Shown: positions 7,010 through 13,903, counted from the stretch's first letter. The stretch: DNA of 16,583 nucleotides from Candidatus Abyssobacteria bacterium SURF_5 (GCA_003598085.1 QZKU01000037.1:1-16583); one strand, 5' to 3'. The notes: generated by a model from the sequence alone, not told the origin. Numbers and translations are program-made.

Positions 7010-8284
7010 TCACTCCTTCTCCGCCAATACAGCGGAAATCATTTGATAGGCTTCGACCGGGTTGCGCCGCCTCGCAGGAGATGCCATCTCCTGCTCGAGA
7101 ATTTCGCGCACCCGCTTGCGCTTTCGTTCATCGATGAGTCCCGGAGAACGCTCCCATTCCTCGACGCATACCTGCAATATCTTTTTCGCTGGAATGCTGC
7201 GCCGCAGCAAATTGACCAGTCCCGCTGCAGAGTCCTTGCCGCGCCGGCTCATTTGTTCGGCAGGCGTCCCGTGTTTCGGGGTCAGGCTGAATGCGTTTTT
7301 CCAGACGAACAGGAGCGCGAGCCCGATCAAAGCCGTCAGCGGCCGGTCCAACCGATAGCTGCGAACCAGCGTCATGATTCCCTTATGCTCCTGAATCCCG
7401 AAATGACTCTCATCAAAGATGACGGTCGAGGAAGGTCCCACCAGCCAGGCGATGAGGCCGGTATGTCTTTCCCGGCGCATCGCTTCATTGCTGAGGAGAT
7501 ACGAATCGCTGCACAGAACGATCGTTCCTCGAATCCATTGGCGTTCTACAAGGACGGGAAGCCCGTTTCGGGCATACAACACTTTCCATGGCTCAGATAA
7601 CTGTGTGAAGTACAGAGCCGAATACCAGGGCAGCATCTCGGGCCAGTCGGCCGGTCCGTTCTGTTTCAGCGCCGTCATTTCGAGATAATCCTCGTTTTCA
7701 GACTCCTTTGGCATCAAGGTTGAGAACTTGAATCCCCACCGATTTTCGATCGAAACCATGCGGACGAACCACGGCTCTTCCGCCGGGTCCACGCCTTCAT
7801 CTTCATCCTCAGAAGATTCCTCTTTCTTCTCAGACTTCTCTTTGGAATGTTCCTCCTGCGATTCATTTATTGACCCGCCGCTCTCTTCGCCTCTTTCACC
7901 GTTACCGCTCGCTTCTGCTATTTCCTCGGTTATCGGGAAGAAGGTAAGAATCAGCCGTCCGCCGTCGCCCACAAAATCCTCGATGGCCTTGATCACGTAT
8001 TCCGGATCATCGGACAGATTGGCGCCGCAAATGAACAAGGTTTTGCCTTTCCCGCCGCCCAGTTGCTCGATTGGGCTCATGTTTTGCTGGACCGACACGC
8101 CCTCCAATGCGGCCATCGCCTTGTACAGCGCCCGCGTTCCGAGCGGATCGCTCCTAAGCGTGGAATACGGCGGGTACATGTTTCCTTGCTCATACACGAG
8201 ATCGAAGAGACGGTACAAGCCCCAGGCGAACATGACAATGATCGCCGCAAAAAGAAGGGGAGCCGATTTAGTTAGCGCCTTCAT
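7010..8284 (-). CDS. DUF4350 membrane-anchored protein with acidic linker
   Basis: A 424-residue protein. A membrane helix at about 9-28 precedes a DUF4350 domain (from about 38): S-D-P-x-G-T-R-A-L-Y near 45-54, an I-C-G-A-N-L strand, and the family motif V-I-F-D-E-S-H-F-G near 288-296. A second membrane helix lies at about 314-330. A basic C-terminal cytoplasmic tail of about 95 residues follows. Residues 127-171 form a very acidic Glu/Ser/Lys-rich linker that splits the domain and is unlikely to be structured. DUF4350 proteins lie beside MoxR/DUF58 genes in many bacteria; the fold is reminiscent of a GATase-like/sugar-binding alpha-beta domain, and no reaction is known. ATG at 8284 overlaps the end of the preceding gene by 17 bases with no strong Shine-Dalgarno, consistent with coupled translation. 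Confidence 0.85.
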   Translation of the reverse strand: MKALTKSAPLLFAAIIVMFAWGLYRLFDLVYEQGNMYPPYSTLRSDPLGTRALYKAMAALEGVSVQQNMSPIEQLGGGKGKTLFICGANLSDDPEYVIKAIEDFVGDGGRLILTFFPITEEIAEASGNGERGEESGGSINESQEEHSKEKSEKKEESSEDEDEGVDPAEEPWFVRMVSIENRWGFKFSTLMPKESENEDYLEMTALKQNGPADWPEMLPWYSALYFTQLSEPWKVLYARNGLPVLVERQWIRGTIVLCSDSYLLSNEAMRRERHTGLIAWLVGPSSTVIFDESHFGIQEHKGIMTLVRSYRLDRPLTALIGLALLFVWKNAFSLTPKHGTPAEQMSRRGKDSAAGLVNLLRRSIPAKKILQVCVEEWERSPGLIDERKRKRVREILEQEMASPARRRNPVEAYQMISAVLAEKE

Positions 8285-10088
8285 ACGTTTTCAACTTTTG
8301 TTGGTTCGCGAGGAGATATTCCACCAGATCGCGTCGCGCTTCGTAATCGCCGTACCAGATTGATTCGTACACGGTAGCGCTTTGAGAAAAGACATCTATG
8401 AGCTCCGGATACGCATGGGCGCGCCGTTCGAGCTCCCGTTTATAGTCGCGATTGGATTTGAACAAAGCGATATAAATGAAGTTGGCTCTGGCGAGCAGCG
8501 CAAGGGTGGCAAGAAAAACCGCCCGCAGCGCCAGCCGAAATTCGCCTTGCTCGAGAAGTTCTGCCGCCAGCGCAAGCCAGCCGTCTTCCGGCAGTTCGGC
8601 GGCGCTCGTGGTTTCCTTCTCGATATCAGGTCTGGCCCGCACGACAATGGCGTCGACTTGAAGAGGCTGCCGGAAGCGGTTCTTCCACATTCGCCATATC
8701 ATCACGCCGACGACAACGAAGAGCAGGATTGCAAGGCCGTATAAAATCGTTCGCAAGACACCGCTGATTGTTTCGAGACCTCTTCTATCCCTGTCGAATT
8801 CAGGCGCTCGTTTGCTGAGCCAATCGATCAAAGCCTCAATCCACCGGGTGAGCGGCTGGGCCCTGCGCATGATAGCCTCTCCCCAATCGGCCAGGGTCTC
8901 GGCAATGTGGCGGAAAAATGAGGCCGTTGCGCCACCCTCTTTTTCAGCCGGCTTCTCTCTGGGCATTCGCCACACGTAAAAGCGGGACTCGAGTTCCCGG
9001 TCCAAGGCTTGATCCAAATCTGAAGGCGAAATGGTCAAGCGGCGAGTATCGACTTCATGCTGCGTCCTGTCCTGCGCCCGGGCCTCACGAGGAACGGCGA
9101 GACCGGAGTTGAGAACACATATTGCAACAAGACCGACGGCGGCTGCCTTTCTCGAAATCCATTTCAGATCAACCCGAAGGTCCTCGCCCGTCTTCTGGGA
9201 GTCTAGATAAAAGCATCTCAAAACGTATGCCGCCTTTGCCAGCGGGTCCATGCAAAGGAAAGTGAGCCCGCAGACTGCGGCAAAGAACGTGGTATTGAAC
9301 ATTCCTCCAAAAGTCAAAGTGAAGCGCGTCGATATTCCGGTGAGCATCTGAAAAAGGCCGGGGAACAAAAGAATGGCTGAGGCGATGTTTGCGGCTATCA
9401 ATACGCCAAATGGGCTGAGAGGAACCAGCGCCAGCAGGAGCACCCCCATGTACAAGCTTAAGAAAACCTGACTCCATGCCGCGCTGACGGCAACGATTAT
9501 CGGGCTTACGACCAGGAAGAATGCGGCGGCAGAGATCAGAAGAAAGGGGCTCAGCGCCCAGATGACGAGAAAATTCTGTTTCTGCCAGGGACGGGCCAGA
9601 CGATCGGCCTTCTTGTACAAATCGATTATCTCGACGCCTTTGCCGTCCTCGAGCACGGTCATGTTCTGGTAGAGCGCATAAGCCCAACCGAATGGCACGG
9701 CGGCCAGAAACGCCAGCGGCAGGATGAAAAAGCCGGTGGACTGAACGATAGTCTGGCGGATGATCGCGCGAGCTATCATTCGGAATGTCCATCTTTGGGG
9801 GGCGGAATTGCAGACGTGTTCGAGCAGCCGGCGCGCATACATTGCGTGACAGCATTTCATCCAGACGAAGAGAAGAGTCATGAGAAAAGCGCCCCTTGCC
9901 GCATACCGATAAGCGAAGGCGCTCCTGCTCATGTCGCCCCAGAAATACAGCAGGCCCAGCACAAAGGGAACCGTTCCCAGGCAGTACAGCGCAAGCGCAT
10001 GAATAGAGGAGGTGCGAACCAGATGAAACGCTTCCTCGATAATTTCGAGCGCCCCTTTCGGGGCAGGTTCTTTGCGGTCAATCTTCAT
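8268..10088 (-). CDS. Multi-TM protein with C-terminal DUF4129 domain
   Basis: A 606-residue membrane protein with two halves. Residues 1-300 hold about six hydrophobic segments (near 33-50, 66-80, 117-138, 173-200, 207-248, 263-280), with a P-W-Q-K-Q-N-F-L-V-I-W segment resembling uncharacterised multi-TM 'membrane domain' proteins. Residues 309-339 look like an internal signal peptide (basic KWISRK, hydrophobic core, then ARA-Q). Residues 340-440 are a probable periplasmic segment, a TM helix lies at about 447-467, and the cytoplasmic DUF4129 domain covers about 502-606 (A-E-x-L-x-x-G-x-x-x-x-A-L-R near the start, then R-D-Y-x-R-E-L). DUF4129 proteins are standard members of MoxR/DUF58 loci, sometimes linked to transglutaminase-like proteins; function unknown. 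The ATG overlaps the preceding B-box gene stop by four bases (ATGA). Confidence 0.82.
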   Translation of the reverse strand: MKIDRKEPAPKGALEIIEEAFHLVRTSSIHALALYCLGTVPFVLGLLYFWGDMSRSAFAYRYAARGAFLMTLLFVWMKCCHAMYARRLLEHVCNSAPQRWTFRMIARAIIRQTIVQSTGFFILPLAFLAAVPFGWAYALYQNMTVLEDGKGVEIIDLYKKADRLARPWQKQNFLVIWALSPFLLISAAAFFLVVSPIIVAVSAAWSQVFLSLYMGVLLLALVPLSPFGVLIAANIASAILLFPGLFQMLTGISTRFTLTFGGMFNTTFFAAVCGLTFLCMDPLAKAAYVLRCFYLDSQKTGEDLRVDLKWISRKAAAVGLVAICVLNSGLAVPREARAQDRTQHEVDTRRLTISPSDLDQALDRELESRFYVWRMPREKPAEKEGGATASFFRHIAETLADWGEAIMRRAQPLTRWIEALIDWLSKRAPEFDRDRRGLETISGVLRTILYGLAILLFVVVGVMIWRMWKNRFRQPLQVDAIVVRARPDIEKETTSAAELPEDGWLALAAELLEQGEFRLALRAVFLATLALLARANFIYIALFKSNRDYKRELERRAHAYPELIDVFSQSATVYESIWYGDYEARRDLVEYLLANQQKLKTYEGAN

Positions 10089-10420
10089 GAGTCGAATAGC
10101 TCACTCCAATAGCTTTGCCGCCAGATATTGCCTTCATGAAACGAGGATGGCAACGCAATCAGACCGCGCCCCAGGAGGTAAAAGAATATCCAGATTATCA
10201 AGAAGGAAGAACACCACAGAACTGTTCGTGACAGGGAAGCCAGTCTCGCTTTGCGCTTCTTCTTTTTGCCCGTGATCTTTGCGAGGCAGGGCGCGCAGAT
10301 CATCCTGTCTTCGTGTTCGGTAGCGCATTCCCGGCAATAGTAGCGATGGCATTCGAGGCATTGGGCCACGGCTTCGCGCCAGGCGTGATTGAAACAGCGT
10401 TGGCGGGAAAGATCGTGCAT
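10085..10420 (-). CDS. Small B-box zinc-finger membrane protein
   Basis: A 111-residue protein. An N-terminal B-box-type zinc module uses Cys9, His12, Cys21, Cys24, Cys29, Cys32, Cys42 and Cys45 (His36 is also available), enough to bind two zinc ions. A very basic stretch follows (KKKKRK, 52-57). One membrane helix lies at about 68-90, with a short aromatic C-terminal tail outside. The zinc module therefore probably faces the cytoplasm (positive-inside rule). The ligand spacing is identical to that in the 195-residue protein at 11506-12093. ATG at 10420 directly follows the TAG stop of the preceding gene with no intergenic base, and the stop overlaps the DUF4129 start. It probably acts as a protein-protein adaptor for the membrane complex; that is inference. 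Confidence 0.82.
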   Translation of the reverse strand: MHDLSRQRCFNHAWREAVAQCLECHRYYCRECATEHEDRMICAPCLAKITGKKKKRKARLASLSRTVLWCSSFLIIWIFFYLLGRGLIALPSSFHEGNIWRQSYWSELFDS

Positions 10421-11509
10421 CTACAGTCCCTTGTCGGTTGCGGTCACGGCGGCTGTCGCGTAGCGAGCTACCCGGTTTCTCATCTTGTGCCGGAAAATAA
10501 GAATCAGGCCCACAACGGCCAAAAGAGATTGAGCTACCCCGGTCGCGATGCAGTAGCCGTCGTAAATCGATCCCTCCAACTGGAATTCAAGCGGTGAGCG
10601 TGGAGGCGCCTCCATATTTTGAATCATGTATATGAAGCCATAGATCGAGCCAAAGAAAAAGCTGCAGACCGCCACGGCCAGAGTCAACCAGGTGATGCTC
10701 TTGACTGATCGTGGAAGATCACTGTGACTTTGCCTCCTGAAAGCGAAGATCAGAACGAGGATCAGCCCCAAGAAGAGCAGCATATCCAGAAAATTCTTTG
10801 AGATGCTCTTGTGGAAGATCTCGATGAAATCCGAGAATGCGCTCAGCAGGAGCCAGCCGTAAAGAAGGATATGCACCTGTCCATCCTCGTGGCGTGTCTC
10901 CCGTTCCCGTTCGGCCGGAGCGTCTTGCGGGAGTGCGTGAGCCGACGCCTGCACGAGCACAGGCTGGTCCGGCAATACATCGATTTCCTCTTTCGTTTCC
11001 GTCAGGGAAGCCTGGGCCGACTCGATCAGCGGTTTCAGGATCGCAATCGCTTTTCGCGCGGTCCGTATTCTGCCGAGGCACGGCAATTCTTCCGCTTGGA
11101 CGGCGGTATAAAGGCGGCATTTGCAGGTGGGTCCCAGGAATGTGTTGAGGAGAATCGAAACCAGGAAGGCCAGAAGGAGGGCGGCCTCGAAACCGAGGAA
11201 GAGGAAGAACGGCTTCATGTTTGGCGATTTCCATATCCAGTAAGGATAGGCCGTAGCAATAAAAATGCAAGCCCATGAAGCGGCAAGCAGCAGATTCTTG
11301 TTTCTTCGGCCGGCGGTCCGGCTGATTACGAGAGCCTGGATATCCTTCAGGTAGAACCTTTTGTACTGCTCCGTAAAGCGCCTTGAACGCACATCGAGAA
11401 CGTGGTCTGCGCCCAGCCAAAGGCTGTGCATGCTGTATTCGAGAAAACGGCGCTGCTGCGTAAACATGTTTCCGGGCAGCCGCCGATAGATTTTCTGTTT
11501 TCGCTTCAT
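10421..11509 (-). CDS. Six-TM membrane protein with PH-like N-terminal region, function unknown
   Basis: A 362-residue protein I do not recognise as a named family. The N-terminal ~65 residues (W-L-G-A-D-H-V-L-D-V..., Y-L-K-D-I-Q-A-L) resemble a bacterial PH-like domain. Hydrophobic segments follow at about 72-92 and 99-122. A cytoplasmic region (128-210) includes a Cys pair at 129/131 and Cys144, and an acidic, Ala/Gln-rich part at 170-209. Four further helices lie at about 212-232, 241-257, 271-294 and 318-339, and the tail is basic. I chose the ATG at 11509, which overlaps the upstream TGA (ATGA) as at other junctions in this operon; a longer reading from 11686 would lie on the coding sequence of the preceding gene. 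Its position between two B-box membrane proteins suggests the three form one subcomplex. Confidence 0.75.
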   Translation of the reverse strand: MKRKQKIYRRLPGNMFTQQRRFLEYSMHSLWLGADHVLDVRSRRFTEQYKRFYLKDIQALVISRTAGRRNKNLLLAASWACIFIATAYPYWIWKSPNMKPFFLFLGFEAALLLAFLVSILLNTFLGPTCKCRLYTAVQAEELPCLGRIRTARKAIAILKPLIESAQASLTETKEEIDVLPDQPVLVQASAHALPQDAPAERERETRHEDGQVHILLYGWLLLSAFSDFIEIFHKSISKNFLDMLLFLGLILVLIFAFRRQSHSDLPRSVKSITWLTLAVAVCSFFFGSIYGFIYMIQNMEAPPRSPLEFQLEGSIYDGYCIATGVAQSLLAVVGLILIFRHKMRNRVARYATAAVTATDKGL

Positions 11510-12093
11510 TGCATTATGTTCATGAAAAGCAGGCCGCCAAGATAGCCCCAGACCGCCAATTGCCCAAGGGAGATAACAATCGCCAGCACTGAACGCCACC
11601 GCCCGGGATAGACAATGCTCCGGGGCGATTTCCAATGCTTGACTGCGATAAAGATCGAGGCAGTAGCGGTAATGAATGTGCCCCAAATGAAAAGAACGAG
11701 CGGCAACACGGCCAGAAAAAGGGCGATGTCATCATAACGGACGCGCTCGTTCTGCAGATGCTCGAATTTTCCTTTTACCGCGCCCCTCTCGATGCAGGTG
11801 GAACACAGGTGCTGGCCCTTCAATTCGATCGCACACAAGGAACAGAGGAAGCGACCGCAGCTCTCGCATGCCACGGTCGCTTTCTTAGCGGAATGATAGA
11901 AGCAACTGCTTTCATCGTCAACCAGCAGTTTTTCGCCGGACAGACCTGGCGCGGCTTTTCTGACCAGTGCCGGGAAACTCGCAACCTCGAGATAGGCGCC
12001 GCAGCCGGGACAGTTCCCGGTCTGCGCCGGCTCCGCCAGCGGAAGCGAAACCGGTTTCCTGCATTTTCCGCAGTCAAATTGAAATATCTTCAT
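11506..12093 (-). CDS. Zinc-ribbon plus B-box membrane protein
   Basis: A 195-residue protein. An N-terminal zinc ribbon uses Cys8/Cys11 and Cys28/Cys31 (C-x2-C ... C-P-G-C). A B-box-like module follows: Cys64, His67, Cys76, Cys79, Cys84, Cys87, Cys97, Cys100. Two or three membrane segments lie at about 122-150 and 167-191. B-boxes are two-zinc protein-interaction modules; bacterial examples are often fused to membrane helices as here. The module has exactly the ligand spacing of the 111-residue protein two genes downstream. ATG at 12093 lies six bases after the stop of the GYF_2-RDD gene, with only a weak Shine-Dalgarno (GTTGAG). The 3' end overlaps the next ATG by four bases. Probably a cytoplasm-facing adaptor in the membrane. 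Confidence 0.82.
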   Translation of the reverse strand: MKIFQFDCGKCRKPVSLPLAEPAQTGNCPGCGAYLEVASFPALVRKAAPGLSGEKLLVDDESSCFYHSAKKATVACESCGRFLCSLCAIELKGQHLCSTCIERGAVKGKFEHLQNERVRYDDIALFLAVLPLVLFIWGTFITATASIFIAVKHWKSPRSIVYPGRWRSVLAIVISLGQLAVWGYLGGLLFMNIMQ

Positions 12094-12099
12094 CTCAAC

Positions 12100-12843
12100 T
12101 TATTTACGAATGACCCGGGTGCTGCAGATACGATCGTGCAACGCCTGTTTTTCGCTGTCGAATGCCGCCATGATGTATCCGATAAGCAGGATCATCGCGC
12201 TCAGGATTTCGGCGAAATACCTGCCGCACGCGCGCCAATAGGAGACTTTTCCGCCGTCCGGAGTCACGATTTTCAGACCGCAGGCCATTTTGCCCGGCGT
12301 CGCCGCAAATTTGCCGACAAAATACGTCGCATAAAATACCGCCACGCCGATTTGCGCGATCATCATAAGAACCGACCCGATGAAGAAACCCGCCGACGGC
12401 ATGGCTCCAGGCTGCGGCGGAGTCACCATAAAGCCGAAGCTCAACTGGATAACGGCATTCACAACCCCAAGAATGAACCAATCTACGAATTTCGCCGCGA
12501 ACCGAATCCAGAAGCCGGCATAGCGCAGAGTAGCAGGCAGGCGCGCCCCCTCCTGCAGCCGTTGAAAAAAGATCGGCTTGCACGCGGCGCACACCCGCGA
12601 ACCGGAGTACGCAACCATTTCATCGGCAGGAAAAGACTTGCCGCACTCGACACAGGGGAAGACCCGCTGTTCGGTCAGGGCAACCGTCTGATTCTGCACG
12701 TCGCCGTATGGCCGCCAGTCCGCCATCCCCCTCCGCCAAACGAGGTCTTTCGAGGTGATCACGCCGGTGGTTACCATGCTTTGTAACTCTTCGTCACTTA
12801 CCGGGCCCGCTTTCTGCCCATTCTCCACATAGTACCAGTCCAA
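12100..12843 (-). CDS. GYF_2 - zinc ribbon - RDD membrane protein
   Basis: A 247-residue first gene of the operon. Residues 1-50 are a GYF_2 (DUF4339) domain: W-Y-Y-V-E-N-G-Q-K-x-G-P-V-S at the start and V-W-R-x-G-M-x-D-W near 35-43, the usual proline-rich-peptide-binding module. Residues 64-88 form a zinc ribbon (Cys64, Cys67, Cys85, Cys88). Residues 107-247 are an RDD domain with Arg114 and Asp121 in its first helix, G-K-M-A-C-G-L-K-I-V near 184-193, H-D-R-I-C near 236-240, and membrane segments at about 118-140, 152-175 and 210-228. The start is TTG (12843): AAGGAGG lies 7 bases upstream (12857-12851) and an in-frame TAA just before it excludes a longer reading. This is the strongest Shine-Dalgarno in the operon, as expected for its first gene. 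Confidence 0.88.
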   Translation of the reverse strand: MDWYYVENGQKAGPVSDEELQSMVTTGVITSKDLVWRRGMADWRPYGDVQNQTVALTEQRVFPCVECGKSFPADEMVAYSGSRVCAACKPIFFQRLQEGARLPATLRYAGFWIRFAAKFVDWFILGVVNAVIQLSFGFMVTPPQPGAMPSAGFFIGSVLMMIAQIGVAVFYATYFVGKFAATPGKMACGLKIVTPDGGKVSYWRACGRYFAEILSAMILLIGYIMAAFDSEKQALHDRICSTRVIRK

Positions 12844-13164
12844 CCCTATCCCTCCTTATTCATCCATATTTCACAAAAGAACGCAAAAACCAAAACCCGG
12901 ACATTTTTTCCGACAGCCTCGACTCTGGACGGTCTTCTTCTCCTTTTCTTCTTATATTTGTTTTTGAAAAGAATGCGTTCATGTAGTGGAAATTTCACAT
13001 GAATATAAAAACAGGAGCAAATTTCAAGCCATTTGCAGAAAAAACTCTGGTTTTCCGAATATTTTTGCGGGATTCCGATCAAGAATCGGGCGGAAAACAA
13101 GCGATTTGAGCTCAACGGGGACAGTTTTGGCTGTTCAGAATCGAGTATTGTGTTTGCGGTCACT
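12844..13164. other. AT-rich leader/intergenic region upstream of the ten-gene operon
   Basis: No convincing gene. The stretch is clearly more AT-rich than its neighbours. A + strand pyrimidine tract at about 12932-12957 appears on the minus strand (transcript sense) as a purine-rich segment with AAAAGGAG. A palindrome at 13075-13089 (CCGAT, five-base loop, ATCGG) lies 76 bases past the GNAT stop. The operon promoter must be here or further upstream in GNAT; TATAAG near 12957-12952 is a possible -10, but I see no good -35 for it. Open frames crossing this region have low-complexity translations and look like noise. Confidence 0.55.
13075..13089. other. Short palindrome downstream of the GNAT gene
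   Basis: CCGAT (13075-13079) and ATCGG (13085-13089) flank CAAGA. It is positioned where a terminator for the minus-strand GNAT gene could lie, but the minus strand has no T-run after it. Could be an operator-like site or chance. Confidence 0.25.
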
Positions 13165-13632
13165 TCAAAAATAGATGCGGAAGCCCAAGCCATACTGATC
13201 AAAACCCAGAGATTTATACAGGCGGTGAGCCTCGGTGCGCCGTTTGTCAGATGAGAGCCCTATCTTATAGCAGCCACTTTGCCGGGCGACCCGGATAAGG
13301 TGTTCTACCAGCTTCCGGCCGATCCCCCTCTGACGGGAGTGGCCGGCCACGACGAGGTTTTCCACAATTGCCCACGGCAAAGCGTGATGCGAAAGGTTGG
13401 GCGCGATCAGCAGGTCTACGGCTCCGACAACTTGGTTGTTAGCAACTGCGACAAAAAGCTTACGATTGGGATCGGCTTTGATGTGATCGAAGGACTTTTG
13501 GTAATCAGGGGAAGGAGCATTTGGGTCGGATTCCGCGCGGCTTGTGGTTAAAGTAAGAGCTTTCATCAACTCCACGATAGCCGGCACATCCGCCTTTACC
13601 GCCTCTCGGATGACGACTTCACCCCCCTCCAT
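13165..13632 (-). CDS. GNAT family N-acetyltransferase
   Basis: A 155-residue single-domain GNAT protein, which transfers an acetyl group from acetyl-CoA to an amine. It opens with V-I-R-E-A-V-K-A-D at about 7-15. The beta-4 strand A-I-V-E-N-L-V-V (88-95) leads into the acetyl-CoA pyrophosphate loop Q-R-G-I-G-R (101-106). The C-terminal A-H-R-L-Y-K-S-L-G-F-D (135-145) is the usual motif B region. The substrate cannot be told from sequence; small-molecule amines or a protein N-terminus are both possible. ATG at 13632 has GAAGGAG with about 7 bases spacing (13646-13640). It has its own promoter (13654-13683) and diverges from the small membrane peptide gene, so it is probably a single-gene unit. 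Confidence 0.92.
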   Translation of the reverse strand: MEGGEVVIREAVKADVPAIVELMKALTLTTSRAESDPNAPSPDYQKSFDHIKADPNRKLFVAVANNQVVGAVDLLIAPNLSHHALPWAIVENLVVAGHSRQRGIGRKLVEHLIRVARQSGCYKIGLSSDKRRTEAHRLYKSLGFDQYGLGFRIYF

Positions 13633-13653
13633 AGTGTATCTCCTTCACGAGAA

Positions 13654-13683
13654 ATTATATGCGGGGAAGAGCGTGCATGTCAA
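13654..13683 (-). promoter_or_regulatory. Consensus sigma70 promoter for the GNAT gene
   Basis: On the minus strand TTGACA (13683-13678) and TATAAT (13659-13654) are both perfect consensus hexamers, separated by 18 bases. Transcription would start around 13647, immediately before the Shine-Dalgarno, giving a leader of only about 15 bases. This suggests strong, probably constitutive expression. Confidence 0.75.
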
Positions 13684-13711
13684 CAGAAGTATTCCTTTTC
13701 GGTATCGAATA

Positions 13712-13720
13712 TGGTACAAT
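13712..13720 (+). promoter_or_regulatory. Possible extended -10 promoter for the small membrane peptide
   Basis: TG-G-TACAAT is a good extended -10 element. The -35 position (13692-13697, TTCCTT) matches the consensus poorly, as is tolerated for extended -10 promoters. It lies about 40 bases upstream of the ATG at 13762 and diverges from the GNAT promoter. Confidence 0.4.
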
Positions 13721-13761
13721 TTTGGGCGGAAACAGGGCTCCAACCGATGAGGATTTCGATA

Positions 13762-13902
13762 ATGAAAGAAGCAATCCAAAAGATTGTTCTCATCGTAATC
13801 ACCGTTGTGTTGCTCTTCCTTCTGTACCGATGGGCAATGACCATGAAGGAGAGCGGCAGCCCTTACATTTCGTTTCCCAACAAGATCGAGACCTTCAAAT
13901 GA
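13762..13902 (+). CDS. 46-residue single-pass membrane peptide
   Basis: Starting at ATG 13762 the peptide is 46 residues: a short charged N-terminus (MKEAIQK), one strongly hydrophobic helix (about 8-24), then a polar tail ending KIETFK. GAGGA lies 8 bases upstream (13749-13753). In-frame ATGs at 13747 and 13711 exist but would precede or remove that site. I do not recognise a family. The helix, Shine-Dalgarno and an upstream extended -10 argue for a real gene, but at this length coding potential is uncertain. It is followed by a 17-base palindrome rather than a clear terminator. Confidence 0.5.
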   Translation: MKEAIQKIVLIVITVVLLFLLYRWAMTMKESGSPYISFPNKIETFK

Positions 13903-13903
13903 A

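Noticed and set aside
6227-7600. Long + strand open frame of 457 codons
   Set aside because: It runs antisense across the MoxR gene and into DUF4350. Its translation is Arg/Ser-rich with no recognisable domain. The minus-strand genes have intact motifs and coupled junctions.
11510-11686. 59-residue N-terminal extension of the six-TM protein
   Set aside because: It lies within the coding sequence of the preceding gene in another frame; the ATG at 11509 overlaps that gene's stop exactly.
11635-12786. + strand open frame of 383 codons
   Set aside because: It is antisense to the zinc-ribbon/B-box and GYF_2-RDD genes, and its composition (Arg, His, Asp-rich) is that of a shadow frame.
12860-12904. 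14-codon leader-peptide candidate before the operon (minus strand)
   Set aside because: No ribosome binding site and no attenuator-like stem pair; the aromatic residues do not form a run of one amino acid.
12846-13202. Minus-strand open frame of 118 codons between GNAT and the operon
   Set aside because: It starts inside GNAT, covers AT-rich DNA and translates to a low-complexity basic sequence without a domain or Shine-Dalgarno.
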